A stretch of DNA of 8,622 nucleotides from Bacteriovoracaceae bacterium. GTDB taxonomy: Bacteria > Bdellovibrionota > Bacteriovoracia > Bacteriovoracales > Bacteriovoracaceae. Below are positions 6,262 through 8,622 of this stretch, in pieces; the stretch's first letter is position 1, and each line of letters begins with the position of its first letter. The notes under the pieces were generated by a model. That model did no database searches, was not told where the DNA came from, and was given only the letters and a program-made list of their open reading frames with translations. The position numbers and the translations under genes were made by a program. The stretch covers positions 1 through 8,622 of the forward strand of contig CANFNN010000107.1 in assembly GCA_947448095.1 (NCBI GenBank), given 5' to 3'.

Positions 6262-6305
6262 GAACCTGATATTAATCAAGTTTTGGCTTAGATTCTATCA
6301 GGTTC
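6262..6305. terminator. Long hairpin after the small USP gene
   Basis: GAACCTGATA (6262-6271) and TATCAGGTTC (6296-6305) are perfect 10-base inverted repeats. Inside, AATCAAG and CTTAGATT can pair with one bulged A, leaving the loop TTTTGG. The structure begins only five bases after the stop codon. There is no U-tract on the plus strand, so it may be a weak terminator, an mRNA-stabilising 3' structure or a protein site. It also holds the FNR-type box at 6266. Confidence 0.5.
6266..6279. promoter_or_regulatory. Candidate FNR box (CTGAT-ATTA-ATCAA)
   Basis: It matches TTGAT-N4-ATCAA at nine of ten fixed positions, the closest in the window. It lies 79-92 bases before the ATG at 6358. A TATGAT sequence (6310-6315), five of six to a -10 element, sits between them with no clear -35, as at 1227. 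The box overlaps the left arm of the hairpin at 6262, so part of its symmetry could come from RNA structure. Confidence 0.45.
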
Positions 6306-6357
6306 ATCTTATGATGATGATTCTATTGTTCTCTCAAGAAAAAACTTGGAGGATAAA

Positions 6358-7050
6358 ATGAAAAAACAAATAATCTTAGCTTCTCTTTTAATGGTCTCCA
6401 TGAACCACGCGATGGCCGATCTTGCCGAAGCACCGGTCAAGCATTTATACGTCCCAAATGGCTTTGATAGTAACGATTCTGTTGAAGTTGTTGTAACAGG
6501 GACATTTCCAAACCCTTGTTACTCTAGAAATACTGTCTCCGTTGACCTTAAAGGTGATCAAATAGCGATTGAAATCACGGCGATTCGTCGTGATACCAAA
6601 GCCGCTTGCCCAGAGATGCAAGTTCCTTTCAAAGAAGTTGTTTCTCTTGGAAACCTTCAAGGCGGAACTTATGATGTGGTGGTTAACAATAAGCTGAATG
6701 ACAGTTTAATTGTCTCTGAAGCCTCGTCTAACTCAATTGATGACCATCTTTACGCTGGGATTGATCAATTAGAGAAAAAAGGACTGAATGAATACCTTTT
6801 AAAAGGATGGCGTTACAGTAACTGTGTTGATCTTGATCGGGTTGAAGTAGTGACTAACGGCAAAGATACCTTATCAGTTCTTCCAGTAATGAAGCAGCTT
6901 TCAACTTTTTGCCCAATGAAAATGATGCCTGTGACTTATGCGGTTACGCTTGATTTTAAAACTCTAAAAACCAAAGAGCCTCTCGTTCATGTACGTACGA
7001 TGGATGGGAAATCGTTTAATACGATTTTGACTTTAGAAGGACAGAAATGA
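6358..7050 (+). CDS. Secreted protein with two copies of a two-cysteine domain (230 aa)
   Basis: I recognise no named family. A signal peptide (MKKQIILASLLMVSMNHAMA, cleavage near residue 20) is followed by two similar halves. Half 1 (about 40-120) has C54 in GTFPNPCYSRN and C84 in CPEMQVP. Half 2 (about 143-228) has C156 in GWRYSNCVDLD and C185 in CPMKMMP. Cysteine spacing is 30 and 29 residues, and the second cysteine of each is followed by P-x4-P. Both halves then continue with a V-rich strand. The pattern suggests an internal duplication of a small beta-sandwich with one disulfide each. The start is set by GGAGG (6348-6352); the TTG at 6346 that keeps the frame open is part of that site. 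The gene overlaps the peptidase-like gene by four bases (ATGA), so the two secreted proteins are probably made together, perhaps as partner, chaperone or inhibitor (inference). Confidence 0.82.
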   Translation: MKKQIILASLLMVSMNHAMADLAEAPVKHLYVPNGFDSNDSVEVVVTGTFPNPCYSRNTVSVDLKGDQIAIEITAIRRDTKAACPEMQVPFKEVVSLGNLQGGTYDVVVNNKLNDSLIVSEASSNSIDDHLYAGIDQLEKKGLNEYLLKGWRYSNCVDLDRVEVVTNGKDTLSVLPVMKQLSTFCPMKMMPVTYAVTLDFKTLKTKEPLVHVRTMDGKSFNTILTLEGQK

Positions 7051-7688
7051 TTGTTCCAATACTCGTTTCTCTCTTGATTTCTTTAGGGAGTGAGGCAGCT
7101 TGTCTGTCTGACTCTCTCAAATTAGATAAAGTTGATCTCACGTCGACTGAAATGAAGTCGATGGAAGACACCATCGGAAGATTTGAATCAACCATGTTGC
7201 CTAAAATTCCTTCCGATCATGAAATTGTTATTCGCCTAGAAGCACTTAGCCCTCGCGTGAACGCTGAAATCGTCAAAGAGAATGGCAGTGTCTCGATAGT
7301 TGTTTGGGGGGGCATGCTTTCCCATCCGAAAATGAGTCCTACGACATTGAATCTTTTACTTTGCCATGAACTAGGTCATTACCTTGGCGGGCCTCCTCTC
7401 AAGTCCCGAACCGGTTGGTCCTCGACCGAAGGTCAGTCGGATTATTATTCAACTTCAAGTTGTTTAAAAGATCTAGGTATTGATGAGGCTCAGTTTATTA
7501 ATTCGGCGATTGCCCTAACGGCGATTTATGCTGAGGCAACTCAACAATTACCTCCTCACTTAGAGGAATGTGATCAGACGGTTGCCACTAGAATGAACTA
7601 TGGTTATCCGGCTATCCAGTGCCGTCTCGACACATTGATCGCGGGTTGGAATGAGCGTCCGCGCCCTAAATGTTGGTTTATTGAATAA
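7047..7688 (+). CDS. Secreted HExxH zinc metallopeptidase-like protein (213 aa)
   Basis: The protein carries HELGH (H107, E108, H111) followed by YLGG and then STEGQSDYYS. H107 and H111 would bind zinc, E108 would be the catalytic base, and E128 or D132 is the probable third ligand. This layout is that of a short, single-domain zincin. A hydrophobic N-terminus (MIVPILVSLLISLGSEA) acts as a signal peptide. C19 follows cleavage but the lipobox is poor (EAAC), so I favour a soluble secreted form over a lipoprotein. Six cysteines (19, 106, 139, 175, 192, 209) suggest disulfides. The C-terminus, YPAIQCRLDTLIAG and then RPRPKCW, I recall from hypothetical proteins of Bdellovibrio-like bacteria. The start overlaps the previous stop as ATGA. 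Substrate is unknown; activity is not proven by the motif alone. Confidence 0.8.
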   Translation: MIVPILVSLLISLGSEAACLSDSLKLDKVDLTSTEMKSMEDTIGRFESTMLPKIPSDHEIVIRLEALSPRVNAEIVKENGSVSIVVWGGMLSHPKMSPTTLNLLLCHELGHYLGGPPLKSRTGWSSTEGQSDYYSTSSCLKDLGIDEAQFINSAIALTAIYAEATQQLPPHLEECDQTVATRMNYGYPAIQCRLDTLIAGWNERPRPKCWFIE

Positions 7689-7698
7689 TATTTGATTC

Positions 7699-7725
7699 AG
7701 GGTCTTGTCTTTAAGCCAAGGCCCT
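7699..7725 (+). terminator. Probable terminator hairpin after the peptidase gene
   Basis: AGGGTCTTG (7699-7707) pairs with CAAGGCCCT (7717-7725) over nine positions including one G-U wobble, around a 9-base loop. It starts ten bases after the peptidase stop. The following TCATTATCATCTT is only moderately T-rich, so efficiency is uncertain. It also argues against starting the next gene at the TTG inside it (7705). Confidence 0.5.
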
Positions 7726-7740
7726 CATTATCATCTTAGG

Positions 7741-8484
7741 ATGAAGTTTCTTGTACGTTTTCACCGATTAATCACTCTCATATCTGGCATTTTGACTTTT
7801 TTCTTCTTAATGGTATTGCCTATATCTATTTCTCCCTCATGGCATTTAGGGGCCCTCATTGGTTTGGGCCTTTGGACACTATTTGGTGGGATCATCTACT
7901 TCGGTGTGAATCAGTCCAAGAAGCCCCGAATAATGCCGGTCACACTTTCTCACCCTTCTGATCAGAATTCTCACAACATCCTTTTGAAAGAGAGTTTGAA
8001 TCGTTTTCAGTTCAAGTGGATGGGCATTTTTAGTGCCATGATGATTTTCTTGGCGTTCATCAACTTTCAATTCTGGCTGGCATCATTTGATTGGCAACAG
8101 AACTTAGATTTAATTTTCAGTATGAATGCCCTCATCCTTATGGCTTTTGGTTTCGTCGCTTTTACCTATTCTAAGTCCAACCGCGAGGCCTTGAAGCTTA
8201 TTCAAGGCTCAAAGGTTCGTATGCTTGAGCTAACTTCCAAAGAAATCATTATCCCCATTGAGCTTTTGACCTCGGCCATGTGGAACAAAATGGTTGATCA
8301 AAATGAAACAAGTCTTAGTATCCCCTGGATTGACATCGTCTCTTGGGAAAGTCATCCCTCCCAGTACAGTTTAGAAGTTAAAAAAATGGGTCGTCTTGGA
8401 ATCATTAGATCGCCAGAAGTGATTCGGCAGGAAGCGGCATTTTTAGATTATGTCAGCTCTCATTTGTCGTGCCCCGTTCACTAG
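7741..8484 (+). CDS. Four-helix membrane protein with soluble C-terminal domain (247 aa), unknown
   Basis: No family is recognised with confidence. Hydrophobic helices lie at about residues 9-29, 36-56, 94-114 and 123-143, arranged as two hairpins separated by a hydrophilic loop (57-93). The N-terminus (MKFLVRFHR) and the post-helix segment (SKSNREALK) are basic, placing both ends in the cytoplasm. The last 100 residues contain alternating strands (VRMLELTSKEIIIPIEL, SIPWIDIVSWES, YSLEVKK, RLGIIRS) and a final helix (EVIRQEAAFLDYVSSHL). This resembles a bacterial PH-like or YcxB-type tail, a tentative reading. I chose the ATG at 7741 although its ribosome site is poor. The TTG at 7705 would translate through the terminator hairpin and add 12 unlikely residues. 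It stands alone, convergent with the channel gene, with overlapping stop codons. Confidence 0.78.
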   Translation: MKFLVRFHRLITLISGILTFFFLMVLPISISPSWHLGALIGLGLWTLFGGIIYFGVNQSKKPRIMPVTLSHPSDQNSHNILLKESLNRFQFKWMGIFSAMMIFLAFINFQFWLASFDWQQNLDLIFSMNALILMAFGFVAFTYSKSNREALKLIQGSKVRMLELTSKEIIIPIELLTSAMWNKMVDQNETSLSIPWIDIVSWESHPSQYSLEVKKMGRLGIIRSPEVIRQEAAFLDYVSSHLSCPVH

Positions 8485-8622
8485 ATCTTGTTTTGGCGGG
8501 CACTCGCTAGAATCGTTTCAGCAAAAAGGGCAGTGAACATCCCGAAAAACGCAAGCCCTGTGAGCATCAGAACAATACTGAGAATCTTGCCCTGAATGGT
8601 CACAGGTGTGATGTCTCCGTAA
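8481..8622 (-). CDS. Potassium-channel-like protein, C-terminal fragment
   Basis: The last 46 codons are in the window; the gene continues past the right edge. The visible protein begins YGDITPVTIQGKILSIVLML, then TGLAFFGMFTALFAETILAS, and ends ARQNKI. YGD is the tail of the K+ selectivity filter (T-x-G-Y-G-D), and the T-P-x-T-x-x-G-K that follows is typical of two-helix and voltage-gated-like bacterial channels. The next hydrophobic helix is the inner pore helix, with Gly at the gating-hinge region (GLAFFG). The protein ends about six residues after that helix, so there is no RCK/TrkA-N or cyclic-nucleotide domain. Any sensor would have to be N-terminal. The stop codon (8481-8483) overlaps the stop of the convergent plus-strand gene within the palindrome CTAG. 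Confidence 0.8.
   Translation of the reverse strand, partial: YGDITPVTIQGKILSIVLMLTGLAFFGMFTALFAETILASARQNKI

Noticed and set aside
7705..7740. TTG start for the four-helix membrane protein
   Set aside because: It lies inside the hairpin that follows the peptidase gene and adds 12 residues with no membrane or family logic.
1..8622. CRISPR array, tRNA, rRNA or insertion sequence
   Set aside because: I saw no regular direct repeats, cloverleaf-like sequence, rRNA-like blocks or transposase motifs on either strand.

Overview
The window is a compact, mostly gene-filled stretch of moderately AT-rich bacterial DNA. Strong AAGGA/GGAG-type ribosome sites, several exported proteins with Gram-negative-style signal peptides and cysteine-rich secreted proteins point to a Gram-negative (diderm) host. 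The secreted HELGH...EGQSDYY...QCRLDT peptidase type is one I associate from memory with Bdellovibrio/Bacteriovorax-like bacteria (Bdellovibrionota). That assignment is an impression, not a search result.

Left block (1-1129, minus strand): three tightly packed genes are read leftwards. They are a signal-peptide protein with a hydrophobic C-terminus, a two-CBS-domain protein overlapping it by 8 bases, and the first 32 codons of another exported protein. Centre (1130-1322) is a 193-base divergent control region. It carries an FNR/CRP-type box embedded in a nested array of palindromes.

Middle block (1323-6256, plus strand): a tandem universal stress protein, a P2A (SERCA-like) cation-pumping ATPase and a fermentative D-lactate dehydrogenase (ldhA) form a packed operon. 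A second, small universal stress protein follows, with its own leader and a second FNR-like palindrome. USP, CBS, calcium-type ATPase and fermentative LDH together form a set that recurs in low-oxygen or energy-stress regulons (e.g. mycobacterial DosR; FNR/ANR regulons). The candidate FNR-type boxes support the same reading here. This is inference from gene content and motifs.

Right block (6262-8622): a long hairpin that also contains the best FNR-type box (CTGAT-N4-ATCAA) precedes a two-gene ATGA-overlap operon. It encodes a secreted protein made of two diverged copies of a two-cysteine domain, and a secreted HExxH zinc-peptidase-like protein. A likely terminator follows, then a four-helix membrane protein of unknown function. 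The window ends in the 3' part of a minus-strand potassium-channel-like gene whose stop codon overlaps its convergent neighbour's.

Points most worth checking: the three TGAY-N4-RTCA boxes as one regulon; the ldhA start, where an ATA sits exactly where an ATG is expected; and the duplicated-domain/peptidase pair.
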